DNA of 7,801 nucleotides. It comes from Candidatus Colimorpha enterica (GTDB taxonomy: Bacteria > Bacillota > Clostridia > Oscillospirales > CAG-272). Shown here in pieces: positions 1 through 5,938 of the stretch; the stretch's first letter is position 1, and each line of letters opens with the position of its first letter. Made by a program: the position numbers and the translations under genes. The notes under the pieces are model-generated. The model was not told the origin of the DNA and did not search any database. It saw nothing but the letters and a program-made list of their open reading frames with translations. The stretch spans positions 19,087-26,887 of the forward strand of contig FR891182.1 in assembly GCA_000433515.1 (NCBI GenBank), read 5' to 3'.

Positions 1-328
1 GCGGGTCGGAAACGGAATATCCGGGGGAATCGGAGGTCTTTGCCATCTCGTAAAGCGGTTTGTAGCGGTTGTTCGGAGAGGCATATTTTGCGATATACAG
101 GTACTGATCCTCGTTCAGGTTTCTGATCGATACGTGCCAGTCGAAATCGCGCAGGACAGTCTCTCTCCCGACCTGCGCCGCCTCGTCGGCCGAGCAGAGA
201 AGAAGGCTGAAAAGCATTCCGACGATAAAAACCGCGGCAAAAAACGGCAGATACTTTTTACGGTTGAATCTGACGCTTTTTGCCGCGACCTTCATGTTCG
301 ATTTTATATATCCGAAAAATTCCGCCAC
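1..328 (-). CDS. FtsX-like ABC transporter permease, N-terminal part (cut by window edge)
   Basis: An open frame of 109 codons reads leftward from a GTG at 328-326 and leaves the window at base 1. GTG is preferred over the ATG at 295-293 because GGAGGG lies six bases before it. The protein begins with a basic cytoplasmic stretch (AEFFGYIKSNMKVAAKSVRF, then NRKK), followed by one membrane segment of about 20 residues (roughly residues 27-47, YLPFFAAVF...LLLCS). A polar, probably extracytoplasmic part follows (RDFDWHVSIRNLNEDQYLYI). This plan, with a short basic N-terminus, TM1 and then a large outer domain, is that of FtsX/MacB-type permeases, which act with an ATPase in export, lipoprotein release or peptide-antibiotic resistance. 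The ATPase, remaining membrane helices and substrate are not visible. Family assignment rests on architecture and residue style only; another single-pass-start membrane protein is possible. Confidence 0.5.
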   Translation of the reverse strand, partial: MAEFFGYIKSNMKVAAKSVRFNRKKYLPFFAAVFIVGMLFSLLLCSADEAAQVGRETVLRDFDWHVSIRNLNEDQYLYIAKYASPNNRYKPLYEMAKTSDSPGYSVSDP

Positions 329-389
329 TTTCTGCCCTCCGCAGACGCAACGCGCCGCAAAATAATGTGAATACGGTCTTATATGAATA

Positions 390-418
390 ATTGTACCATA
401 TTTCTCCGGTTTTTTGGT
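390..418 (-). promoter_or_regulatory. Probable promoter of the minus-strand permease gene
   Basis: On the minus strand TACAAT (395-390) is a good -10 box, about 60 bases before the GTG at 328. The -35 slot at 17-base spacing (418-413) reads ACCAAA, a poor match. That slot overlaps the palindrome at 416-434, so the promoter may depend on, or be blocked by, a bound regulator. The -10 box is the only strong element. Confidence 0.4.
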
Positions 419-434
419 TAACATTCTGTTAACC
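416..434. repeat. Perfect inverted repeat, candidate operator
   Basis: GGTTAACA-TTC-TGTTAACC has perfect eight-base arms around a three-base centre. It lies at the -35 position of the leftward permease promoter and about 75 bases upstream of the rpmE promoter. No T-run follows, so a terminator is unlikely. A dimeric repressor or activator site for the permease gene is the simplest reading; this is inferred from symmetry and position. Confidence 0.45.
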
Positions 435-444
435 CGGCGCCGGG
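433..444. repeat. GC-only perfect palindrome overlapping the operator-like repeat
   Basis: CCCGGCGCCGGG is a perfect 12-base palindrome sharing its first two bases with the end of the GGTTAACA repeat. It stands out in an otherwise AT-rich spacer. It could be part of a compound protein site, a restriction-type site cluster or chance. The function is unknown. Confidence 0.3.
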
Positions 445-506
445 TGCGGGGAATATTTCCGCGTCAAAATAATTTCCCGCCGGCGACGATTTTTTTCGCA
501 AAGCTA

Positions 507-535
507 TTGCAAAACGCAAAAAAGTGTGGTATAAT
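507..535 (+). promoter_or_regulatory. Vegetative promoter of rpmE
   Basis: TTGCAA (507-512) and a perfect TATAAT (530-535) are separated by 17 bases, the ideal spacing for the housekeeping sigma factor. Transcription should begin near 542, giving a leader of about 29 bases before the rpmE start. This fits strong constitutive expression of a ribosomal protein. No riboswitch or leader structure fits in so short a leader. Confidence 0.8.
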
Positions 536-570
536 AAGCGGTACTGTTAATTCTGAAAGAGGTGCCTATA

Positions 571-777
571 ATGAAAGCAGGAATACATCCCGAATACAAG
601 GAAGTCACTGTAAAGTGCGCTTGCGGCGAAGAATTCGTGACCCGCTCCACTAAGGACAGCATCCGCGTTGAAATTTGCTCGAAATGCCACCCGTTCTTCA
701 CCGGCAAGCAGAAGTTTGTCGATGCCGGCGGACGTGTTGACAAGTTCAAGAGACGTCTTCAGGCTTCCGGAAAGTAA
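571..777 (+). CDS. rpmE: 50S ribosomal protein L31, zinc-binding (C+) form
   Basis: This 68-residue protein is a component of the large ribosomal subunit that bridges toward the small subunit. It starts MKAGIHPEYKEV and contains the L31 core ICSKCHPFFTGKQKF, both diagnostic of bacterial bL31. Cysteines 16, 18, 36 and 39 form the CxC...CxxC zinc site of the C+ subtype. The ATG at 571 is chosen because an AGAGGTG-like ribosome site (about 557-563) lies seven bases upstream and L31 proteins begin MK.G.HP; an in-frame GTG at 562 overlaps that site and is rejected. Length is normal for the family. The gene has its own strong promoter and is followed by a terminator at 803-843. C+ L31 also serves as a zinc reserve, replaced by a cysteine-free paralogue under zinc starvation in some bacteria; no such paralogue is visible here. 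Confidence 0.97.
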   Translation: MKAGIHPEYKEVTVKCACGEEFVTRSTKDSIRVEICSKCHPFFTGKQKFVDAGGRVDKFKRRLQASGK

Positions 778-802
778 TCCGGAAAAACCGATGCTGAACA
801 TG

Positions 803-843
803 GGACAGGAAAACTGCGAAAGCCGTTTTGCTGTCCTTTTTTT
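803..843 (+). terminator. Rho-independent terminator after rpmE
   Basis: GGACAGGAAAAC (803-814) pairs with GTTTTGCTGTCC (825-836) with one mismatch. The loop contains a small GC-GAAA-GC cap, and seven T residues (837-843) follow directly. This is a textbook intrinsic terminator. It ends just before the hflX ribosome site, so it may partly insulate or attenuate hflX. Confidence 0.85.
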
Positions 844-850
844 GACCGAA

Positions 851-855
851 GGAGG
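851..855 (+). promoter_or_regulatory. Ribosome binding site that decides the hflX start
   Basis: GGAGG lies two bases before an ATG at 858 and eight bases before a second in-frame ATG at 864. Two bases is too close for efficient initiation, so 864 is taken as the start. Confidence 0.75.
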
Positions 856-863
856 TTATGACT

Positions 864-2162
864 ATGGAAATCACCGGTAAAATCGACACCGAACGTGCCG
901 CAACGGTCGGCATAATCACATATGACAACCCGGAGGACGAGGTAAATGCCTCGCTTGACGAGCTTGAAAGACTGCTTGAGACCGCGGGAGGGCGCGCGGT
1001 CATCCGTCTTGTGCAGTCGAAAGAAAATCCCGACGTGCGGACATTTCTCGGAAGCGGGAAAATGAAGGAGCTTGCAGAGCTCTGCCGCGGGAACGACGTG
1101 ACGCTTGTCGTCTGCGACTCGGAGCTTTCGCCGTCGCAGATACGCAACATGGAGGATATCCTCGACAGCGGCGATCCGGAAAGACCGATCCGCGTCATCG
1201 ACCGCAGTATGCTTATCCTTGACATTTTCGCGCTTCATGCGACGTCTGCCGAGGGCAAGCTTCAGGTAGAGCTTGCACAGCTGAAATACACCGCCCCGCG
1301 CCTTATCGGAAAGGGCATTGAAATGTCCCGTCAGGGCGGCGGAAACATTGCTATGCGCGGTCCCGGCGAGACAAAGCTGGAAAGCGACAGGCGGCACATC
1401 CGCAGACGTATGCAGGCGCTTGAGGGCGAGATTGCTGCGATAGAACAGCGCCGCGCGACCCAGAGAAAGCAGCGCGACCGCTCCGGCATCTGCCGCGCCG
1501 CGATAGTCGGATACACGAATGCCGGAAAATCGACGCTGCTCAACCGCCTGACCGACGCGGGGATACTCGCGGAGGACAAGCTGTTCGCAACGCTTGACCC
1601 GACGACAAGAAAATTCACCCTTCCCGGCGGAACGGACGTGCTGCTTGTCGATACCGTCGGATTTATACGCAACCTGCCGCATCACCTGATAAAGGCGTTC
1701 CGCTCCACGCTTGACGAGGCGGTCTATGCCGACATCGTGATAATGATGACCGATGCCTCCGACCCCGAGGCTCCGGCTCAGCTGTCGGTGACCGAGAACC
1801 TTCTCTGCGAGCTCGGCGCTTCGGGAAAGCCGACGCTCTGCGTATTCAACAAATGCGACCTTGAGGGGGACACGATCCCGTCGCCGCCGCGCTCCGTTCC
1901 TCAGGAGAACGTCTTTTACGTCTCGGCAAAGACCGGAGAAAACATCGGCGCGCTTGTTTCCCGGCTTGAGGAGGTCGTGAACGAAAAGACCTCACGCGTG
2001 ACCTTTGTCATCCCGATGGCAAAGCAGGACGTTGTTGCAAAGCTCTACCGCTTCGCAAAGGTCGAGGAGGTGACATACGACGGCGAAAACACTGTCGTCA
2101 CCGCGATCTGCGACGGCAAGGCAAAGGGAATGTTCCGCGAATATGCCGCAAAGCCGGAATGA
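864..2162 (+). CDS. hflX: GTPase HflX, ribosome-associated
   Basis: HflX is a cytoplasmic Obg-class translational GTPase that binds the 50S subunit and, in studied bacteria, splits stalled or hibernating 70S ribosomes after stress. The 432-residue protein has the family N-terminal domain (about 10-180) with FLGSGK, DRSMLILDIFALHA and the signature RGPGETKLE (165-173). A basic helical linker (about 180-206) follows. The G domain carries G1 GYTNAGKST (206-214), switch region ATLDPTTRK (242-250), G3 DTVGF (263-267), G4 NKCD (329-332) and G5 SAK (354-356). All nucleotide-binding motifs look intact and the length is normal. The start at 864 is set by the GGAGG spacing. It follows rpmE by 86 bases, but a terminator lies between them and I see no promoter of its own, so it may depend on read-through. 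A terminator at 2179-2226 ends the unit. Confidence 0.96.
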   Translation: MEITGKIDTERAATVGIITYDNPEDEVNASLDELERLLETAGGRAVIRLVQSKENPDVRTFLGSGKMKELAELCRGNDVTLVVCDSELSPSQIRNMEDILDSGDPERPIRVIDRSMLILDIFALHATSAEGKLQVELAQLKYTAPRLIGKGIEMSRQGGGNIAMRGPGETKLESDRRHIRRRMQALEGEIAAIEQRRATQRKQRDRSGICRAAIVGYTNAGKSTLLNRLTDAGILAEDKLFATLDPTTRKFTLPGGTDVLLVDTVGFIRNLPHHLIKAFRSTLDEAVYADIVIMMTDASDPEAPAQLSVTENLLCELGASGKPTLCVFNKCDLEGDTIPSPPRSVPQENVFYVSAKTGENIGALVSRLEEVVNEKTSRVTFVIPMAKQDVVAKLYRFAKVEEVTYDGENTVVTAICDGKAKGMFREYAAKPE

Positions 2163-2178
2163 CCGGATAATTTAACCG

Positions 2179-2226
2179 AAAACCGCTCTTCTCCCGGCAG
2201 TTACCGGAGAAAAGAGCGGTTTTTTT
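2179..2226 (+). terminator. Rho-independent terminator after hflX, perhaps shared with the convergent gene
   Basis: AAAACCGCTCTT (2179-2190) pairs with AAGAGCGGTTTT (2212-2223). The inner stem CTCC/GGAG plus GG/CC carries small bulges and a CAGTTA loop. On the plus strand the T-run is 2220-2226. On the minus strand the hairpin is followed by only TTTT, so it would be a weaker terminator for the gene ending at 2245, about 20 bases away. Confidence 0.88.
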
Positions 2227-2244
2227 GTTCTGATGATGCGTTTT

Positions 2245-4638
2245 TTACCTGTAAAGCGGGTGTTCTGCGGCTTTTTTCAGGATCTCTGCCCTGCCGAGTG
2301 CGCCGCTGCCGGTCTCTATGATCACGCCGTGAGCCGACTCGCTTCCGTTGCAGCCGTAGGACTTCTGATTTCCGTCGTCAAGGTAATAGCTGTCGGTGAT
2401 AAGCGTTCTTGTGTAGTCTTTCCACGTCTCTCCGATGAGAGCGCCGTTCTTTTTCATCGTCCCGCCGTTGACCTTTCCCGTGAAGAGGCAGTTCTTTATC
2501 ACGCACTCGCCGTAACGGTTGTATGCAATGATGCCGCCTGCCGCCGTGCCGCTTGTTGTTGTGACCTCGACGTTGACGACGCAGTTTCTGATATTGACCG
2601 AGCCTTCAGCCATGCCGACAACACCGCCGACCGCGGCATATCCGGTCGCCTTGCCCTCGATGTAGCAGTTCTCGATGACACCGCTCATGAGGCGTCCGAC
2701 GACAAGACCGTATCTTTCGCCCCTTGATGACTTTCCGTCGTAGGTGAAGTTGACGAGTCTGAAATTGCGGAACACCCCGCAGGTGGAGGTGCCGAACAGC
2801 CCTGTGCCGTACCAGCCCTCTTTGGTATCGTCGGTCGCGATGACGGCATTTGATATGGTATGCCCCTGACCGTCGAATATCCCGGAGAAGCCGACCTGGT
2901 TCTTTCCCTGATCGCCTATCGGGTACCACGACATTCCGCCGAGGTCGATGTCTGCGGTGAGGATGACCTTTGTCGTGTGATAGAATTCGCCGGCATTGAC
3001 CTTTTCGGCAAAGGCGACAAGCTCCTCTTTCGTGCCGATCTCAAGGATGTTCTCCGGCTCGGGATTGAACTCGATCTTTCCCGCATGGTCCCCGGTGACG
3101 GCGAAGCAGCCGATCATGACGGAATCCTTTGTTATCGGGTTTCCGGCAATATCCTCCGTCACGCTCTCATCGATAAGTCTTCCCTTTCCGACGATCGGCG
3201 AGGTCGCGGAGAGGACATACGACGCAATATCATAGAGGTCGCCGCCGACAAAGCCGGGATCCGCAAGCGTTCCGGTCTTATCGAACGCGGGAACATGGTC
3301 GGTGCCGTAATAGACGTTGTTGTCGACCGTCTTTATCGAATACGGCTCGATGAGCGTGTGGCCGTCGGCAAAGACGATTATGTTGTTCTCCCAGAGCAGG
3401 TTGTTGTAATGCTCAAGGTAGAAGGTGGCGGAGTTTATCAGGACGTTGTTGTAGAACGACAGATTCCGTAAGCTTGCCGATGAGCCTGCCCCGACAAAGC
3501 CGTGGCTGTTCATCATGTTGTCGTTTATCGACAGGCAGTATCTGACGGTGTTGCCCTTGTTCGGCCCGTGAACGTCGGCGTCGTGGCAGTTCTGCATGAA
3601 TCTTGCGTTGTCGTGGGAATAAATGTACTGATACGTGCATCTGACCGAGCCGCCGTCGAAATCGACCGTCATTCCGTCCTTGTCGGTGATGTTCCAGCCG
3701 AATTCGCTCTTTTCGATTATGCAGTCCTCTGCCATATGGAACCATGCAGGCGCCATGTAGTAGCTGTTGTCCTTACAGGTGCGGAGAAATTTGCAGCCGG
3801 TGGCTACCGAATCGCGGCAGCCCTCGAAGATCATGCCCTCTCCGCGCATATCGTCGATCACGCAGTTCTCGACCCTTGCGTTTTCGATGTATTTGTTAAG
3901 CCCGCCGTAGAACATGAAGCCGCTGTAGCTCTTTGTGACGGTGCAGCCGCTTATCAGAACGTTTTTCAGCTTGTACTCCTTGGTATAGTCAAGGAAGCTG
4001 TTTGTTCCGCCGCGTATCGAGCCGATGAGTATTGCCGAACGGGAGGAGGGACCGGTGCTCATGTCCGCGCGGTTGTACTGTTCGATGTAATATATGTTGT
4101 TGAAGGTGCAGTTTCTGACCGTTACGTCGGTTATGTCGCGGTTCTGCGCGTCGATCCAGATGCCGGCTCCTGTCGGAGCTTCAATCGCAAGGTTCTCGAC
4201 GATGACATACGACACGTCGATAAGAGTCAGGGCGCAGGCGGCTCCCGTCACCTTCATCAGCGGAGCATCGCCCTCGCCGTATGCACCGACGGTTATCGGC
4301 TTTTCCGCAGTGCCGGAGACCTTCAGGCGGAGTCTGTCTTTGCACGTCGTTCCGCGTCTGAACAGGACGGTGTCTCCCGGCTGAAGTCCTTCCTGAAACA
4401 GCTTCATCGCGCTTTTCAGCGGCTTTTCGGGGGAAAGGCCGTCGTTTGAAGAGTCTCCGTTCTCGCTGTCGATGTAATAAACTATCGCATTGGGGTCGTC
4501 TGTCACGGGAACGCTCCCGCTCCCGGTGCTGTCGGACGCCGTTCCGCCGCCGCACGCGCCGAGAATACACGGACAGAGCAGTGCGCAGAGCAGCAGCTTT
4601 GCAACGATCGCATTCTGATATTTGCCTTTTTTCTTCAT
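2245..4638 (-). CDS. Secreted lipoprotein: right-handed beta-helix plus GLUG-repeat region
   Basis: This 797-residue protein starts MKKKGKYQ, has a hydrophobic signal segment (about 10-28) and a lipobox L26-G-A-C29, so it should be lipid-anchored on the outer face of the membrane. A Gly/Ser-rich linker follows. Residues about 53-95 (YYIDSENGDSSNDGLSPEKP ... PGDTVLFRRG) match the N-cap seen in pectate-lyase-like and DUF1565-type beta-helix proteins. Residues about 100-515 show short turns rich in V.NC and NN.I motifs, typical of parallel beta-helix coils, closing with AGNP...VMIGCFA. Residues about 530-750 form a second region: LTADIDLGG, GFSGIFDGQGHTI, then GLFG, GLVVG, GGVVG, GGIIA and GALIG strands, as in GLUG-repeat surface proteins. 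Roles could be polysaccharide lyase/hydrolase or glycan binding; I could not place catalytic residues. GAGG (4648-4645) lies six bases before ATG 4638. It diverges from the regulator at 4869. Confidence 0.85.
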   Translation of the reverse strand: MKKKGKYQNAIVAKLLLCALLCPCILGACGGGTASDSTGSGSVPVTDDPNAIVYYIDSENGDSSNDGLSPEKPLKSAMKLFQEGLQPGDTVLFRRGTTCKDRLRLKVSGTAEKPITVGAYGEGDAPLMKVTGAACALTLIDVSYVIVENLAIEAPTGAGIWIDAQNRDITDVTVRNCTFNNIYYIEQYNRADMSTGPSSRSAILIGSIRGGTNSFLDYTKEYKLKNVLISGCTVTKSYSGFMFYGGLNKYIENARVENCVIDDMRGEGMIFEGCRDSVATGCKFLRTCKDNSYYMAPAWFHMAEDCIIEKSEFGWNITDKDGMTVDFDGGSVRCTYQYIYSHDNARFMQNCHDADVHGPNKGNTVRYCLSINDNMMNSHGFVGAGSSASLRNLSFYNNVLINSATFYLEHYNNLLWENNIIVFADGHTLIEPYSIKTVDNNVYYGTDHVPAFDKTGTLADPGFVGGDLYDIASYVLSATSPIVGKGRLIDESVTEDIAGNPITKDSVMIGCFAVTGDHAGKIEFNPEPENILEIGTKEELVAFAEKVNAGEFYHTTKVILTADIDLGGMSWYPIGDQGKNQVGFSGIFDGQGHTISNAVIATDDTKEGWYGTGLFGTSTCGVFRNFRLVNFTYDGKSSRGERYGLVVGRLMSGVIENCYIEGKATGYAAVGGVVGMAEGSVNIRNCVVNVEVTTTSGTAAGGIIAYNRYGECVIKNCLFTGKVNGGTMKKNGALIGETWKDYTRTLITDSYYLDDGNQKSYGCNGSESAHGVIIETGSGALGRAEILKKAAEHPLYR

Positions 4639-4670
4639 ATTTTTCCTCAGCTTTCGATCCGTTTGGAGTA

Positions 4671-4685
4671 TACGGCTAAGCCGTA
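4671..4685. repeat. Inverted repeat just downstream of the lipoprotein promoter
   Basis: TACGGC-TAA-GCCGTA has perfect six-base arms. On the minus strand it covers about the predicted transcription start of the beta-helix lipoprotein gene, where a repressor could act. It shares GCCGTA with the longer-range repeat at 4681-4728. Confidence 0.4.
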
Positions 4686-4728
4686 CATTTTTATTTTAAC
4701 AAAACGGCTCATCAAATTCAATGTACGG
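4681..4728. repeat. Inverted repeat bracketing the lipoprotein promoter
   Basis: CCGTACAT (4681-4688) and its exact reverse complement ATGTACGG (4721-4728) enclose the -10 and -35 boxes of the leftward promoter, with 32 bases between. With the TACGG in the repeat at 4671-4685, this gives several copies of one core flanking a promoter beside an AraC-family gene. It is a candidate operator; the link to the regulator is inferred. Confidence 0.4.
4693..4721 (-). promoter_or_regulatory. Promoter of the beta-helix lipoprotein gene
   Basis: On the minus strand TTGAAT (4721-4716) and TAAAAT (4698-4693) are spaced by 17 bases. Transcription would begin near 4686, leaving a leader of about 48 bases before ATG 4638. 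Both boxes are close to the vegetative consensus. Confidence 0.65.
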
Positions 4729-4776
4729 AAATATCAAACACTGAATTTTTCTATCAGCAAATCCCGCGGTTCCCGA

Positions 4777-4805
4777 TTGCATTTTGTTTGGAAATATGCT
4801 ATAAT
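4777..4805 (+). promoter_or_regulatory. Promoter of the PocR/AraC regulator gene
   Basis: TTGCAT (4777-4782) and a perfect TATAAT (4800-4805) are spaced by 17 bases, with an extended -10 TG at 4797-4798. Transcription should start near 4812, 57 bases before the ATG at 4869. A short palindrome TGAC-AG-GTCA (4813-4822) lies right at the start site and could serve autoregulation. Confidence 0.75.
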
Positions 4806-4868
4806 CATTCAGTGACAGGTCATTTCTTTTATCACTTATACCGAACAAATACACGGAGGTTCCGTTTT

Positions 4869-5753
4869 ATGAAGGATTATTCTCTTGATACCGAAGTGCG
4901 GAAAATGCTTGAAAACTTCTATACCATGTCCGGAATCCGCGTAGGGCTGCACTCGCTGAACAACGAGATAATCGGCGAATACCGGCATATCGCGCCTGAC
5001 CGCAGGGACTACACCTTCTGCGAAATGATACGCTATGACCATCCCGCCGACTTTTCGATGAAATGCTTTGACTGCGACATAAATGCGATAGAGCGGGTGA
5101 GGGAGACGAAAAAAGCGCTTATCTACCGCTGTCACGTCGGGTTTATGGAGGCACTTGTCCCGATAACCGCCCACGGCGAGGTTTTCTGCGTCCTGTTCAT
5201 CGGTCAGATCATCGACGAGAACGACAGCGCGATGACAAAAGCACGGGTCAGGGATATGCTTGACATAATGAAGTGTTCCGATGAGGTGAAGGCAGAATAT
5301 ATCGCCGCGTATGAGAAAATACCGGTGCTGAGCGCCGAAAAGCTCCGTGCGTACGTCTATTTTCTTGAGATCAGCGCGCAGAGCATATATGACAACAGCC
5401 ATATTTCAAGGCTTGACGTCTCAAAGACCGAGCAGTTCAGATATTATATCAGCCGCAATCTCTGCAGCCACATAACCATCTCCGACGCGGCGAAAAACCT
5501 CGGGCTGAGCACCTCGCACCTGTCGAAGATAATTTCCCGCGACATGGGCACCACCTTTACGCAGTACCTGACGCAGTGCCGGATGGAGGAGGCAAAGCGA
5601 ATGCTCCGCACCTCGTCACAGTCGGTGATAAGCATTTCGCTGATGCTGAAATTCAACGAGCCGACTTACTTCATGCGCCAGTTCAAAAAATACACCGGCA
5701 TGAGCTGCACGGAATACCGGAGGACTGTCGGTGAGGCAAAAGGCGGCTCATAA
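4869..5753 (+). CDS. PocR-domain AraC-family transcriptional regulator
   Basis: This 294-residue protein would be a cytoplasmic DNA-binding regulator responding to a small ligand. Residues about 7-170 resemble the PocR sensory domain: FYTMSGIRVGLHS, FCEMIRYDHPADFSMKCFDCD, YRCHVGFMEALVPI and VLFIGQI, with conserved-looking cysteines 51, 66, 69 and 88. Residues about 192-290 are an AraC double helix-turn-helix: ITISDAAKNLGLSTSHLSKI, then FNEPTYFMRQFKKYTGMSCTEYRR. The ATG at 4869 is chosen because GGAGG (4855-4859) lies nine bases upstream; an upstream in-frame TTG at 4788 falls inside the promoter. The gene diverges from the beta-helix lipoprotein and precedes the CBM9-like and solute-binding genes, so it is the likely regulator of both sides. 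PocR of Salmonella senses 1,2-propanediol; the ligand here is unknown. Confidence 0.88.
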   Translation: MKDYSLDTEVRKMLENFYTMSGIRVGLHSLNNEIIGEYRHIAPDRRDYTFCEMIRYDHPADFSMKCFDCDINAIERVRETKKALIYRCHVGFMEALVPITAHGEVFCVLFIGQIIDENDSAMTKARVRDMLDIMKCSDEVKAEYIAAYEKIPVLSAEKLRAYVYFLEISAQSIYDNSHISRLDVSKTEQFRYYISRNLCSHITISDAAKNLGLSTSHLSKIISRDMGTTFTQYLTQCRMEEAKRMLRTSSQSVISISLMLKFNEPTYFMRQFKKYTGMSCTEYRRTVGEAKGGS

Positions 5754-5772
5754 GCCTTTCAGACACGCATAT

Positions 5773-5788
5773 TGTGAAAACTGTCACA
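5773..5788. promoter_or_regulatory. CRP/FNR-like palindrome TGTGA-N6-TCACA
   Basis: TGTGA-AAACTG-TCACA is an exact match to the core spacing and half-sites of the enterobacterial CRP consensus. Its centre (5780.5) is about 72 bases upstream of the start site predicted from the TATAAT at 5841-5846. A further TGTGTGA half-site at 5814-5820 reaches the -35 slot. Whether a Crp/Fnr-family protein of this organism, or the AraC regulator next door, binds here is not known. Confidence 0.45.
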
Positions 5789-5817
5789 CAAATCATCTCA
5801 TTTTTTCGGTTTATGTG

Positions 5818-5846
5818 TGAATCAATGATAGTAAAATTCATATAAT
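5818..5846 (+). promoter_or_regulatory. Probable activator-dependent promoter of the CBM9-like gene
   Basis: A perfect TATAAT at 5841-5846 has only TGAATC in the -35 slot (5818-5823), a poor match, which is typical of promoters needing an activator. Start near 5853 gives a leader of about 86 bases that holds the hairpin at 5889-5916. Alternatives nearer the gene are TTGCGG (5861-5866) with TAAACT (5884-5889), and TTGCCT (5869-5874) with TATTCA (5891-5896). Confidence 0.5.
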
Positions 5847-5888
5847 GATAGATTTGTTCATTGCGGATTTGCCTCCCATAGTGTAAAC

Positions 5889-5916
5889 TGTATTCAGACG
5901 GAAACGTCGGAATACA
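5889..5916 (+). promoter_or_regulatory. Leader hairpin with GAAA tetraloop before the CBM9-like gene
   Basis: TGTATTC (5889-5895) pairs with GAATACA (5910-5916). An A/G mismatch follows, then GACG (5897-5900) pairs with CGTC (5905-5908) around a GAAA loop (5901-5904). The ribosome site begins about nine bases later. The fold suggests a 5' mRNA-stabilising element for a highly expressed transcript; as double-stranded DNA it could instead be an operator. Confidence 0.5.
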
Positions 5917-5938
5917 CATTTTGAAAGGAAGATACACA

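Noticed and set aside
134..370. Plus-strand open frame (78 codons) at the left edge
   Set aside because: It is opposite the permease start, which has a good GGAGGG site and a clear membrane segment; the plus frame has neither.
737..765. TTGACA inside rpmE as a promoter for hflX
   Set aside because: At 16-18 bases downstream there is no TATAAT-like box, and the coding sequence around it is ordinary L31.
759..1685. Long open frame on the minus strand (308 codons) opposite hflX
   Set aside because: It lies fully antisense to a gene with intact GTPase motifs, has arginine/serine-rich low-quality protein sequence and no ribosome site; it is a by-product of GC-rich codons.
2860..3471. Plus-strand open frame (203 codons) within the lipoprotein gene
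   Set aside because: Same reason: a mirror frame of the beta-helix/GLUG coding strand with no recognisable motif.
3502..4449. Long plus-strand open frame (315 codons) opposite the beta-helix lipoprotein
   Set aside because: Antisense to a well-supported gene; its protein is a valine-rich mirror without domain motifs, and no ribosome site or promoter precedes it.
5739..5759. Possible terminator after the regulator gene, AAAGGC and GCCTTT
   Set aside because: The stem is only six pairs, overlaps the stop codon, and is followed by TTTC rather than a T-run. The T-run at 5801-5806 is about a dozen bases beyond the nearest hairpin.
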